64,000 nucleotides of DNA from Cuscuta epithymum (lineage: Eukaryota; Streptophyta; Magnoliopsida; Solanales; Convolvulaceae). The position numbers and the translations under genes are program-made. Below, piece after piece: positions 54,735 through 64,000 of the stretch. The notes below the pieces were generated by a model. That model was not told where the DNA came from and did no database searches. It worked only from the letters and a program-made list of their open reading frames with translations. Within the stretch, counting starts at the first letter, position 1. Each line of letters starts with the position of its first letter. Location of the stretch: positions 334,884 to 398,883 of the forward strand of contig CAMAPF010000316.1 in assembly GCA_945859915.1 (NCBI GenBank). The letters run 5' to 3'.

Positions 54735-54742
54735 CCTCTAAT

Positions 54743-55849
54743 TATTAAAAACGTAACATTGAGATCGATTTACCTTCCATTTTGCCGCTTGCAGGACTAG
54801 TCTAGATCGCTTGCAAAATTAAACACAATCTAGAAAAGAGGGTCTTATAATGTCACCAATTCACCGGACACCATATATACAATTCCGTTAATTAAATAAT
54901 CTTATTCAACAACTCAGGTTATTCAATATACTCGAATAACTTGATTTCATGGTAATTACATATTATGCGCCAATGCGCCATTATATTATGAGTGTAAGCA
55001 ATTAGTAATACGTTGCAAAATGGAAACCACAAGTTACTACGGATCACATATTTTGTGAAGTTGTCATTGTACAAACGACTGGTACCTTTCATAGAGTTAC
55101 ATATCCATTAATGTAAGGCCTAAGTAGTTCAATACTTTTGCTTTAATTAGTGACTTAGTGTAACTTAGGTCGTTGAAGCCAATATATCTTTGCAGCATTG
55201 CTCCCACATTAGTAACCTATTGGTACTTCAGGAAGCAAGAGATGCTTTCACTTGAATTGATGTAACCATAGTTTTGTTTGACAAAAAATACGGTTAATTC
55301 AAAAATACAAAGGATGTTTTAATTTCTCTTGGACCGGTTTATGTCTCAGTCCACAGACATAATCAGATAAATCAAATCGAATATGAAAAGAAATTAATAA
55401 ATTAGATCACACTAAAATAAACTTAGACCAATCAAATTAGGCCATATCAAATCAGATAGAGATCTTATTGTCTTTCAAAAAATTATACGTACGCATCCTA
55501 CTCATTTGGAATCATGACCTCTTCAAATTGTCAGGGTTCGGAATGCTTAACCCATACATTCTATGCGAAATATGTTAATTTTTGTTAAATTTAGTTTTCC
55601 TAAACGCTACAGTATTTACACAATAATTTGTGATAAAGAATTTACTTTAGGTACACTTTGTCAGTTCATCAATTTTAATTATGATAGATGGTAAGAAAAT
55701 AGAACCGTCATGTTTTTATTTTCTAAATAGAAGTAATTTCTATAATTTCATAGTGGAGGAGAATAGCGGCCGTCTCTAGGGTTTCGCCTAGTTCGTTTTT
55801 TCGGCGGTGGTCTGCCCAATCACGGTGTCCGGTGGTTTCGAAGGCTGGA
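54743..55849. other. Spacer with the last block of the duplication
   Basis: 54940-55250 aligns with 16140-16680, including the empty site of the 16205-16407 MITE near 54990-55010. About 55306-55480 (GGATGTTTTAATTTCTCTTG) looks like a decayed relative of that MITE. About 55690-55745 carries a fragment like the end of the 46858-47089 element. No gene. Confidence 0.55.
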
Positions 55850-56785
55850 TATTACTTTGTTAAGCTGAAATTATTGCAGAGGGTTAGGGAACATGGCTAT
55901 GACTCAAGGCTTGGCGGATATTGTTCAAACTCATTGACCAACAATTATCATCCTAATGGAAACAAAAATCATGTGTCAGTGAGCTAAGGATCTTTTGAGA
56001 ACTCAAGGATTTCCACAGTTCGTAGGGTCGGACAACGGTGGCAATAGTGTTGGGCTGGAGTTGGAATGGAAAGACAAGGTGGATGTCTCTGTTACGGCAG
56101 TGACTCATAATTACATAGACTGCTTTGTGCGGCTATCGGTCGGGGACGCTCCGTGGAAGGTTAACGTGCTATTACGCTTATTAGGAAACAAGACGCCGAC
56201 GTGAGGCGTGGGATATGCTATGGGGATTGGCGGAGAATAATAATTTACTATGGACGACAACTAGGGATTTTAATTATATTCTCTATGAATCCGAGAAGAA
56301 AACCAGAATTCCTCATCCCAGGTGGAGGGTGAGGGGTTTCCGTGAGGCAGTTTTTGGAAGTGGATTGCATGATTTTCCGTTCCAAGGGTATTAGTGGACT
56401 TGGAATTGGGGCAAAGGAACTATACATTGGGTAAAAGAAAAATTAGACCGAATTTTGATTAAAGATGATTGGTGGAAGCTCAAGCAGCCTCGATTGAAGC
56501 CCTGGTCAGTGACCATATGGCTCTTTGGGTGAAGATTTGTCCGACGACTATCCATGGTCGGAGGCCGAGAAGATTTAAGTTTGAGAATATGTGGCTGCGG
56601 GAAGAAGAGTGTCGGTCGGTGGTGGTGAATAGTTGGAACGAAGGGCAAAATTTATTTGTCAGTGACCGTATTATTTTTTTGTGGAAGAGAATTATTAAGG
56701 TGGGATAAGTGCAGACCAAAAGGATTCCGACATCAAGTTGAGGCGTGTAAGATGAAGCTTGCTAGTCTGAGGGGAATTCCTTTGG
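55850..56785 (+). pseudogene. LINE ORF2 endonuclease fragment
   Basis: Frames read NYCRGLGN, then TQGLADIVQTH, a stop, PTIIILMETKI at about 55865-55975, the start of an L1-type AP endonuclease. FPQFVGSDNGGNSVGLELEW, NYIDCFVRL, LLWTTTRDFN, HWVKEKLDRIL and RRFKFENMWLREEECRSVV continue to the endonuclease-RT linker, then KCRPKGFRHQVEACKMKLAS near 56710-56765. Several stops and frameshifts. The RT domain is missing and copia sequence begins at about 56797. Confidence 0.8.
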
Positions 56786-56796
56786 GTTAAATCAGT

Positions 56797-57862
56797 TATC
56801 CAAGTGCATTCTTACATGGGGAATTACATCAAGAGGTCTACATGACCACCCAATCGGGCTATCGTACTCAGGACCCGACTTTGGTGTGCCGCCTTCACAA
56901 GTCACTATACGGACTTAAGCAAGCACCTCGATGTTGCTTTGCTAAATTAGTCACAACTCTTAAACAATATGGTTTTCTCCAGTCCTACGCTGATTATTCA
57001 TTATTCACACTCACTTGAGGTGATACTCAGATAAATATTTTGATCTATGTTGACGACATTCTTATTGCTGGAAATGACAGTGATGTTATCTCTCGGTTCA
57101 AATCCTACCTCAATTCCTGATTTCATATGAAGGATTTAGGGAAACTTAAATACTTTCTCGGTATTGAAGTGGCCCGTAGTCCAACTGGGATTTTTCTCAC
57201 TCAACAAAAATATGCTCCGAATATTATCACTGAAACCGGTCTCTAAGGAGCCAAACCAGCTACATTCCCAATCGAGCAAAATCATGGCCTCGGCCAAGCT
57301 ACAGGTGCACCATTGGCTGATCCCGAACCATATCGGCGGTTGGTTGGGCGTCTTATTTATTTGGTAGTCACTCGCCCCGACATCACTTACTCAGTACATA
57401 TATTATCTCAATTCATGCAAAACCCTCTGACCGAGCATTGGTCTACAGCTTTGCAGGTAGTACGATATCCTTAAGGGTTTCCTGGACAGGGTATTCTTCT
57501 GCGAGCTGATAGTGATCTCACTCTTGTTGGTTGGTGTGATTCTGACTGGGCCGCATGTCCTCTTACCCGGCGATCTATCTCTGGTTGGTTGGTTTTTCTT
57601 GGTCACTCTCCTATTTCTTGAAAGCCAAGAAACAATCTACGGTGGCCCGCTCATCGGCTGAAGCTGAATATTGCTCCATGGCATCTGCCACCTGTGAACT
57701 TAAATGGCTGAAAGCATTGCTTTTAAGCTTGGGCATTCAACACCCTCAAGCTATACCGCTCTACTGTGATAGTCAGTTCGCCCTGCATATTGCAAATAAT
57801 CCAGTATATCACGAACAAACCAAACACATTAAAGTCGACTGTCATTTTGTCCGTGATGCTGT
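56797..57862 (+). pseudogene. Copia element 3 fragment (RT and RNase H)
   Basis: SAFLHGELHQEVYM, YRTQDPTLVCRLHKSLYGLK, LIYVDDILIAGNDSDVIS, KDLGKLKYFLGIEVARSPTG, then DITYSVHILSQFMQNP and, at 57555-57862, SWKAKKQSTVARSSAEAEY, LYCDSQFALHIANNPVYHEQ and TKHIKVDCHFVRDAV. This is a different copia lineage from elements 1 and 2. Multiple stops and frameshifts. The Athila-like element truncates it right after DAV at 57862. Confidence 0.85.
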
Positions 57863-59220
57863 TGACATTCATGTAATTTCCATGTTTATGTTTGTGTTTT
57901 TAATTAGTTTTGATTGATTGTTGCTTTGGAAATTAGGTGTAATAGTTTAGTTTGTAAAATATTTGTAATTTGAATAGATTAGGTTTATTCTGAGCTCAAA
58001 CAGGTCCAAGATCACTCTAGGGACCATTGGTGAAACATCAAAAGTGGAAGGAAAGTGCGAAATCTCAAGACAAAAATAAGGATTCTGAATTTTTGTGTTG
58101 TACCCGGTCGGGTATGACCTCTACCCGGTCGGGTACTCTGCTAAAAAGTCAAATCGGATCAAATCCGGGAACAAGGCATCATGCGGGAAGATATTTAACC
58201 ACGTTCGGGTGTCATACCCGATTGGGTGACCGACAGACCCGGTCGGGTATGTCCCAATTTTCTAGCTTCCGGGAAGCTCTCTAAGTACCCGATCGAGTGC
58301 CCTTAAAGCCCGATCGGGTACACAACCCTACAGCTCCCAAAAGTCTATAAATACACCTCATTTCCTTCACATTACAGTCACCAATTCACATATACTTCTA
58401 AGCTCAGTTTAGACAAGTTATTTCTTTATATTTTCTTCATGTTTAGTCTCCAAATGAGGAGCTAAACTCTTCCATCTTGGTTTTGCTACTTTGAAGCTTA
58501 ATGAATTGTAAGTTGTGAGTTATTTTCTTTAATCTTCTTCCTTGAATATTAATTAATTCCTATTCATATTTCATATTAATATTTTGAGCATTACTTAACG
58601 GATCAACTACTTTTGTTTCATATATCAATTATTAACAGAATCGATCAACGAATACGCTTGTTAATCGTTCGGTCGTTTCACGGTAGTAAACTTGGATTAT
58701 TAATGCATGCGTCTCATGGTTAATAAACCAAGGGGAATTAATTTTATTGATTAAACCAATACACCACTTGTGTTGAGTTTATCAATCTCAATCGTTTACA
58801 TCTTGATTTTATTGCTATTATCGGGTTAATATATGGCGCGTGTTCTATATTAACTCGGTAGTAGATTTTATTAATGAACGCGTCTCGTTATTAATAACTA
58901 CCCTCGATGAATTGGATATACTCCTCGATTGAGTATTCGAGAGGAAGATAGTTAAAGATATAACCGGGATCGACGAACATTTCATTAAGTGGATAAAAGC
59001 AAAGCCAAGTCTCCATCTCTATTAATTAAACTCATATAAGTCGTTCATCTTTGTATTTAATTAATTAAAATCAAACACACCTAAAAAAAACCCTTGTTAC
59101 TAGTTACATAAAAGATAAATATTCCTTTCCCTGTGGATACGAACCTTACTTCATTATACTACGTATAATTGTTGTATTGATTTATTATTTTGAGTGCACA
59201 CCACGACAAAGTGCACGTCA
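57863..59220 (+). repeat. 5' LTR of the Athila-like element
   Basis: 1358 bp from TGACATTCATGTAATTTCC to GTGCACGTCA. Paired 14-bp palindromes lie at 58101/58122, 58215/58236 and 58286/58307. TATAAATACA is at 58345-58354, and a stem-loop GTTTAGTCTCC/GAGGAGCTAAAC near 58440-58467. CCCTGTGGATACGAAC near the end is characteristic of this LTR type. Confidence 0.9.
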
Positions 59221-59224
59221 AATT

Positions 59225-59242
59225 TGGCGCCGTTGCAAGGGA
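59225..59242 (+). promoter_or_regulatory. Primer-binding site complementary to tRNA-Asp
   Basis: TGGCGCCGTTGC then AAGGGA, four bases after the LTR, matches the 3' end complement of plant tRNA-Asp except for small changes. This site is standard for Athila/Tat-type elements. Confidence 0.85.
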
Positions 59243-59342
59243 AAGGCAATAATTTTTCTTTCTCTTTTAATTCAAGAAAAACAAAAAAATTCCTTTTACA
59301 CAAAAAAAATATAGAGTTCTTGTTTTTCTATTTCTGAGCTTT

Positions 59343-60300
59343 GTGAAGTGTATGGTCAAATATCGTTCAATAAACGAGATCACTTATCAAGCAAACCCCG
59401 AAATAGAACAAGCCTTCGAGAGGTTGAGAAATTTATTTCCGCACACACCATCGGAGGAATCCTCAAACGATAGCTCTAGTTCTAGCGAATCTGAAGAGCC
59501 ATTTCACATGGCTAATGAAAAAAAAACCCTGAGGGAGTTCACAGCTCCAAACTTGAATCAACAACTGTTATGTATTACCTTCCCTACACTCAACGAGGGT
59601 AATACATTTGAGCTAAAATCGGGGCTCATTCATCTACTTCCTTCCATGGCTTAAGAGAAGAGGATCCGAATAAACACCTTTCGGAATTCCATGTCGTATG
59701 CACAAGCATGTGTCCTAATGGAGTCACTGAGGAGCAAATTAAGTTGCGGGCTTTTCCATTCTCAAGGACACCGCAAAGGATTGACTTTTCTATCTTCCTT
59801 CGGGAAGTATTGACACATGGGCGACTATGAAGAAATGCTTCTTGGAAAGGTACTATCCCGCTTCCATCTCATCATCTCTAAAGAAACAAATCAGCAACAT
59901 TGAACAAGGTGATGATGAATCACTTTATGAATATTGGGAGCGCTTCAAAAAGCTTTGTGTTAGTTGCCCAGATCATGAGTACACGGAGGCCGGAGCAAGA
60001 CCTCATCCTCTACTTCTATGATGGTCTTGCGGAACATGATAGGCGAATGGTGAATGTGGCGTGTGGAGGGGACATTGTGAACAAAAACCCCTCTCAAGCA
60101 AGAAATCTCATTTCAGAGTTGGCCGAGAACTCTAGGCATTACAACGGGAGATCCTCAACCCGTAAAGTTTCCGCGGTGGAATCTACATCATCACTAGAGA
60201 GTCAAATGGCCGGCTTGACTTCTTTGGTCAAGGATTTTCTTCTAAATTCCAAGACCCAAGAAGTCAAGGTCTGCGGCATTTGTACACAACAAGGGCATCC
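59343..60300 (+). pseudogene. gag of the Athila-like element, first part
   Basis: The frame from 59352 (MVKYRSINEITYQANPEIEQ) holds an acidic Ser-rich stretch, then LREFTAPNLNQQLLCITFPT and FELKSGLIHLLP, the gag N-domain motif. After frameshifts near 59650 it continues KKCFLERYYPASISSSLKKQ and DESLYEYWERFKKLC (59827-59995), the gag core. A further shift leads to CGICTQQGHP, a zinc-knuckle start, where the solo LTR interrupts at 60301. Confidence 0.85.
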
Positions 60301-62003
60301 TGATACACTTGTAATTTCCGTGTGTATGTTTACGTTTTTAGCTAGTTTTGGTTGTTTAGTATTTCGGAAATTACACACTTTTGGTGTAATAGTTTAGTTT
60401 GTTGAATTCTTGTAATTTGTTTAGATTAGGGTCATTCTGAGCTCAAACAGGTCTACCATCACTCAAAGGACAGTTGGTGAACCCCAAAAGTGGAAGGAAT
60501 GTGCAAAATCACAAGACAAAAGGGAAAATCCTGATTTTGGTCTATACTCGGTCGAGTATTACCTATACTCGATCGGGTATAAGGTTGAAACTTCAAATCG
60601 GATCGGATCCGAAGACAAAGGAACATGCCGGGAAGATTTTGGCCACGATTCAGTGTCTATACTCGATCGGGTAGACCGACATACTCGATCGAGTATGCCT
60701 TTGAGTTTAAACCCGAAATCGGTCGAGTATTGCTCGAATATCACTTTCTACACATACTCGACTGAGTATGAGCATATACTCGATCAAGTACGCCTTTGAT
60801 TTTTAAGCCAAAATCGATCGAGTATACCTCGAATATGGTATTTCTACACATACTCGATCGAGTATCTGTATATACTCGATCGAGTACCCGAGCTGCACTC
60901 CCAAAAACCCTATAAATACACCCCCTTTCCTTCACAATAAAAAACCAATTCATTTATACTCTTAAGCTCAGTTTAGAATAGCATTTCTTTATATTTCTTT
61001 TAGCATGTTTAGTCTCCAAATGAGGAGCTAAACTTCCATTTCTTGTATTGCTCTTGAAGCTTGTTGATTATTAAAGTTGTGAGTTATTTTCTTAACTTCT
61101 TTCCTTGAATATTAATGCTTCTCTTAAATACTATTTCTATATCAATGTTGGGGAGTGTTACTAAGATGACAATTAGTTAACATCTTGACATTGGTTTTAG
61201 TAATAGCTATTCCTTCCTCTATGTTAATATCGGGGAGTGTTGCTAAGATGACAATTAGTTAACATCTTGATATTTAACTATAGTAGGATTCATTCCCTTT
61301 AATATTCTTCCTTGAGTATTAATTAATTCCTATTCATATTTCATATTAATATTTTGAACATTACTTAAAGGATCAACTAGTTTTGTTTCATATATTAATT
61401 AGTACTAGAAATGATCAACGAACCGATGGTTAATCGTTGATAGTTTCACAAGTAAGTAACTTCGGTTTATTAATGCACGGTCGTGGTTAATAAACTTAAG
61501 AGGGATTAATTTTGTTGGTTAAACCGAAACCGTTGTGTTAAGGTTATCAATCTCAATTGATTTCATCAAGGAGTTAGGAGATTAAATGCTACTATCAAGT
61601 CGGTATATGGCGTTGTTCTATACTTGACTAATAGTAAGGGTTATTAATGAACGGTCGTTGTTAATAACTATCCTCGATGAAATGGATATACTCCTCGATT
61701 GAGTATTCGAGAGGAGATAAGTTATAGATATAACAATGATCGACTAGAATATATCAACAAGTGGAAAGTAGCAATGCCAAGTCCTTTTTATCTTTGAATT
61801 AAATCACAATTAACTCGTTCATCTTCGTGTTTAATTTAATTAAATCATTCAACCCAAACCCCCCCCCCCCCCCTTTATTTACTAGTTACATAAAAAGAAG
61901 AGTTATTCCTTTCCCTGTGGATACGAACTCTACTTCACCTATACTACGTATAAGTGTTAGTATTGAATTTATTTTGAGTGCACTCACGACAAAGTGCACG
62001 TCA
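60301..62003 (+). mobile_element. Solo Athila-like LTR inserted in gag, 5-bp target duplication
   Basis: CATCC at 60296-60300 is repeated at 62004-62008. 1703 bp, TGATACACTTGTAATTTCC to GTGCACGTCA. The U3 carries TACTCGATCGAGTA-type palindromes in pairs at 60545/60566, 60660/60682, 60755/60777 and 60851/60873. TATAAATACA is at 60911-60920. It is longer than the other two LTRs because of an internal repeat (about 61150-61195 and 61232-61276) and an extra segment at about 61308-61410. Confidence 0.9.
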
Positions 62004-62640
62004 CATCCCATGCACCGACTCATGCCCTACCCTTCAAGAAGACAACCTCGAGCACGTCAACGCTTTGGGGTTCCCAAATCAAAAGAGGTATGATTCCTAT
62101 GGCAATACTTATCACCCCAGGTTTAGAGATCACCCCAATTTGAGATATGAGAATCCTCAAGGAAACCCACAACAAAATAACCCGCCACATAATCAATTTC
62201 CTCAAAATAAACAACCATACTCTAAACCCCAAGGCCAAGGCTCAAATATGTCCACCGAAGACATGATCTGAGAACTCACCTCAAATGTCTCAACCATGCA
62301 ACAAAACATGGTCCAATTTCAACATGAGACCAAGTCTAGCATACAAAACCTTGAGACCCAAATGGGTCAAATCTCAAGTGCGGTAAGTAGACTTGAGGCC
62401 AAGGATTCGGCAAAGCTTCCATCTCAAACGGAACCGAACCCTAGGCAACAAGCTCATGCCATGAAATTAAGGAGTGGCAAAGAGTTGGTCATTGCCAAGG
62501 AGAAAGCCAAAAGCCACATTGGCGAGAAGGAAGAAGAGGAACTTGTGGAAAAAGCTCATCCGGAGGAGGAAGCTCACATCTCAACTCCAACCCAATTATC
62601 CATGAAGTTGAAGCACCGTTTCCTGAGGCTCTAAGGGAAA
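62004..62640 (+). pseudogene. gag C-terminal part and gag-pol linker of the Athila-like element
   Basis: Continues the interrupted zinc-knuckle region (CTDSCPTLQED) into NALGFPNQKRYDSYGNTY and a Pro/Gln/Asn-rich stretch, with a TGA near 62269. The same frame then gives KSSIQNLETQMGQISSAVSR, the coiled-coil-like motif before pol, and HAMKLRSGKEL at about 62458, followed by a Glu/Lys-rich linker to about 62633. Confidence 0.85.
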
Positions 62641-62884
62641 CACGAAGGGTGGAGAAAGACAAGGACATCTATGAGACATTCTTCAAATGTGAGGTAAATA
62701 TTCCTCTCCTTAACTTAATAAAAGGTGTTCCTAGATTTGCTAAATTTTTCAAGGAGCTATGTACAATCAAAAGGAAACATAGACTCAATGGAAAACAAAA
62801 AGTGCAAGTGAACGTGTTTCGGCGGTTTTTCAAAAGAAACTTCCAAAAAAATATAATGACCCGGGCATGTTCACTATACCTTTG
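62641..62884 (+). pseudogene. Protease-upstream segment joined to RT C-terminus by deletion
   Basis: KCEVNIPLLNLIKGVPRFAK and FFKELCTIKRKH (62685-62785) are the Athila motif before protease. In another frame, KKLPKKYNDPGMFTIP (about 62835-62885) is the protease lead-in, which passes directly into LCTLLQKEVKF of the RT C-terminal region. The protease active site and RT catalytic motifs are absent, so roughly 1 kb or more was deleted here. Confidence 0.7.
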
Positions 62885-63459
62885 TGCACACTTTTGCAAA
62901 AGGAGGTGAAATTCATCTTTTTTGAGGATTGCAAGAAGGCTTTCAAAACTTTGAAGGAGAAACTCGTGACCGCACCTATCATCCAAGCACCCGATTGGTC
63001 TCTTCCTTTTGAGATCATGTGTGATGCTAGCGACTATGCGATAGGGTCCGTTTTGGTCCAAAAGGTTGGAAGAGCCTCTCATGTGATCTACTATGCATCC
63101 ACCACTCTCAATGATGCCCAATGCAACTATGCCACAACCGAGAAGGAGATGTTGGCCGTCATTTATGCACTTGAGAAATCCATGTCTTATTTACTTGGAA
63201 CCAAGGTGATCATTTACACCAACCATGCGGCTCTTAGGTTCTTGATGACAAAGAGGAGGCCAAACCGAGGTTGGTTCAATGGATACTTCTCTTGAGCGAG
63301 TTTGACGTTGAGATCAAGGACAAGAAGGGCATGGAGAACTTGGTGGCCGATCACTTGAGCCGTTTAGTTCTTGATGAAGGAAATGATCATATCAAAGATG
63401 ATATCCGAGGGGAATTTCCCGATGAGACTCTTTTCTCTCTAAAGGAAATTCGCACTTGA
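62885..63459 (+). pseudogene. RNase H region of the Athila-like element
   Basis: FEDCKKAFKTLKEKLVTAPI, DWSLPFEIMCDASDYAIGSV, VIYYASTTLNDAQCNYATTE, EKEMLAVIYALEKSMSYLLG and VIIYTNHAALRFLMTKR are the gypsy RNase H domain. A frameshift near 63280 is followed by LLLSEFDVEIKDKKGMENLV and ADHLSRL, ending at a TGA at 63457-63459. Confidence 0.85.
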
Positions 63460-64000
63460 TAAGCTCATATTGTTAATTTCCTTGTTCTAAACAGGTTCCC
63501 ACCAAGCTTCTCTAAACCTCAAAGAGAGAAGCTCCAACATGATTCAAAACAATATGTGTGGGATGAGTCATACTTATAACAACATTGCAAGGACCAAGTG
63601 ATTCGAAGATGCATTCCTGAAACGGAGATAGCATCCATCCTTACCTTTTGTCACTCACATGCATGCGGTGGTCACTTTGGAGGAAAACGAACATCAATGA
63701 AGGTACTCGAGTGCGGTTTTTGGTGGCCAAGTCTATTTAGAGACGCCCATGTCTTTTGTCAATCTTGTGACAATTGCCAACACATGGGCAACATCTCACG
63801 CAAACATGAGATGCCACAAGTACCGATGCTCTACGTGGAGATCTTTGATGTGTGGGGTATAGATTTCCTAACTCCCATGGAAATCTATATATTCTTCCAA
63901 CGGTGGATTATGCATCAAAATGGGTGGAAGCAAAAGCCACCAAAACCGACGATGCCAAAGTCGTAGCGGACTTTCTCAAAACCCGCATCTTCTCACGGTT
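63460..64000 (+). pseudogene. Integrase of the Athila-like element, partial
   Basis: RRCIPETEIASILTFCHSHA, GGHFGGKRTSMKVLECGFWW and CQSCDNCQHMG give the HHCC zinc domain. VEIFDVWGIDFLTP starts the catalytic core with its first Asp. A frameshift in about 63875-63895 is followed by AKVVADFLKTRIFSR in another frame. Cut by the window end. Confidence 0.85.

Larger units (their letters stand above)
57863..64000 (+). mobile_element. Athila-like Ty3/gypsy element, 5' part, cut by window edge
   Basis: 5' LTR (57863-59220), Asp-tRNA primer site (59225-59242), gag broken by a solo LTR (60301-62003), gag-pol linker, a deletion removing protease and most of RT, then RNase H and integrase continuing past 64000. 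Inserted into copia element 3. The RNase H-integrase order with the Asp primer site and the gag sequence type identifies an Athila/Tat-group element. Not coding-competent. Confidence 0.9.

Overview
This is plant nuclear DNA, most likely from a dicot. The grounds are two NGATHA-type B3 transcription factor genes, Ty1/copia and Athila-like Ty3/gypsy retroelements with plant-type primer sites (initiator-Met and Asp tRNA), Stowaway, Tourist, hAT and Mutator-type MITEs, and AT-rich spacers. The species cannot be fixed by eye. Only two intact host protein genes are supported, both on the + strand: 8542-9786 and 29799-31022. Almost everything else is transposon-derived or featureless spacer.

Layout. 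1-1356: minus-strand LTR retroelement running off the left edge, with a 19-bp minisatellite in its LTR. 1357-6230: spacer with a long (AAATAT)n array, a dead LINE and small MITEs. 6233-16735: first copy of a segmental duplication holding NGATHA gene A, a Mutator-type element with 10-bp target duplications and a Harbinger-like MITE. 16.7-29.0 kb: spacer with a minus-strand LINE ORF1 relic and several MITEs. 29036-55265: second copy of the duplication, holding NGATHA gene B. It is stretched from about 10.5 kb to about 26 kb by two copia elements, a solo Athila-like LTR, two hAT elements, a SINE, a small LINE insertion and a family of palindromic Mutator-like foldback elements. 55.8-64.0 kb: nested stack of LINE fragment, copia fragment, then an Athila-like element that itself carries a solo LTR and continues past the right edge.

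The two NGATHA genes are head-to-tail paralogues. Their B3 domains differ at one residue, and both keep the C-terminal RLFGV repression motif. Homology extends into the promoter, 5' leader and a downstream noncoding block. Because the flanks are collinear, each copy gives the empty-site allele for insertions in the other: a Harbinger-like element in copy 1 and a 5'-truncated LINE in copy 2 are both later than the duplication.

The least familiar signals are these: paired 14-bp palindromes spaced 21-22 bp apart upstream of the TATA box in all three Athila-like LTRs, where base changes often keep the symmetry; a foldback family with a shared inner core but different outer ends; and three consecutive 23-nt hairpins downstream of NGATHA gene B. 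All element boundaries and target duplications were read by eye.
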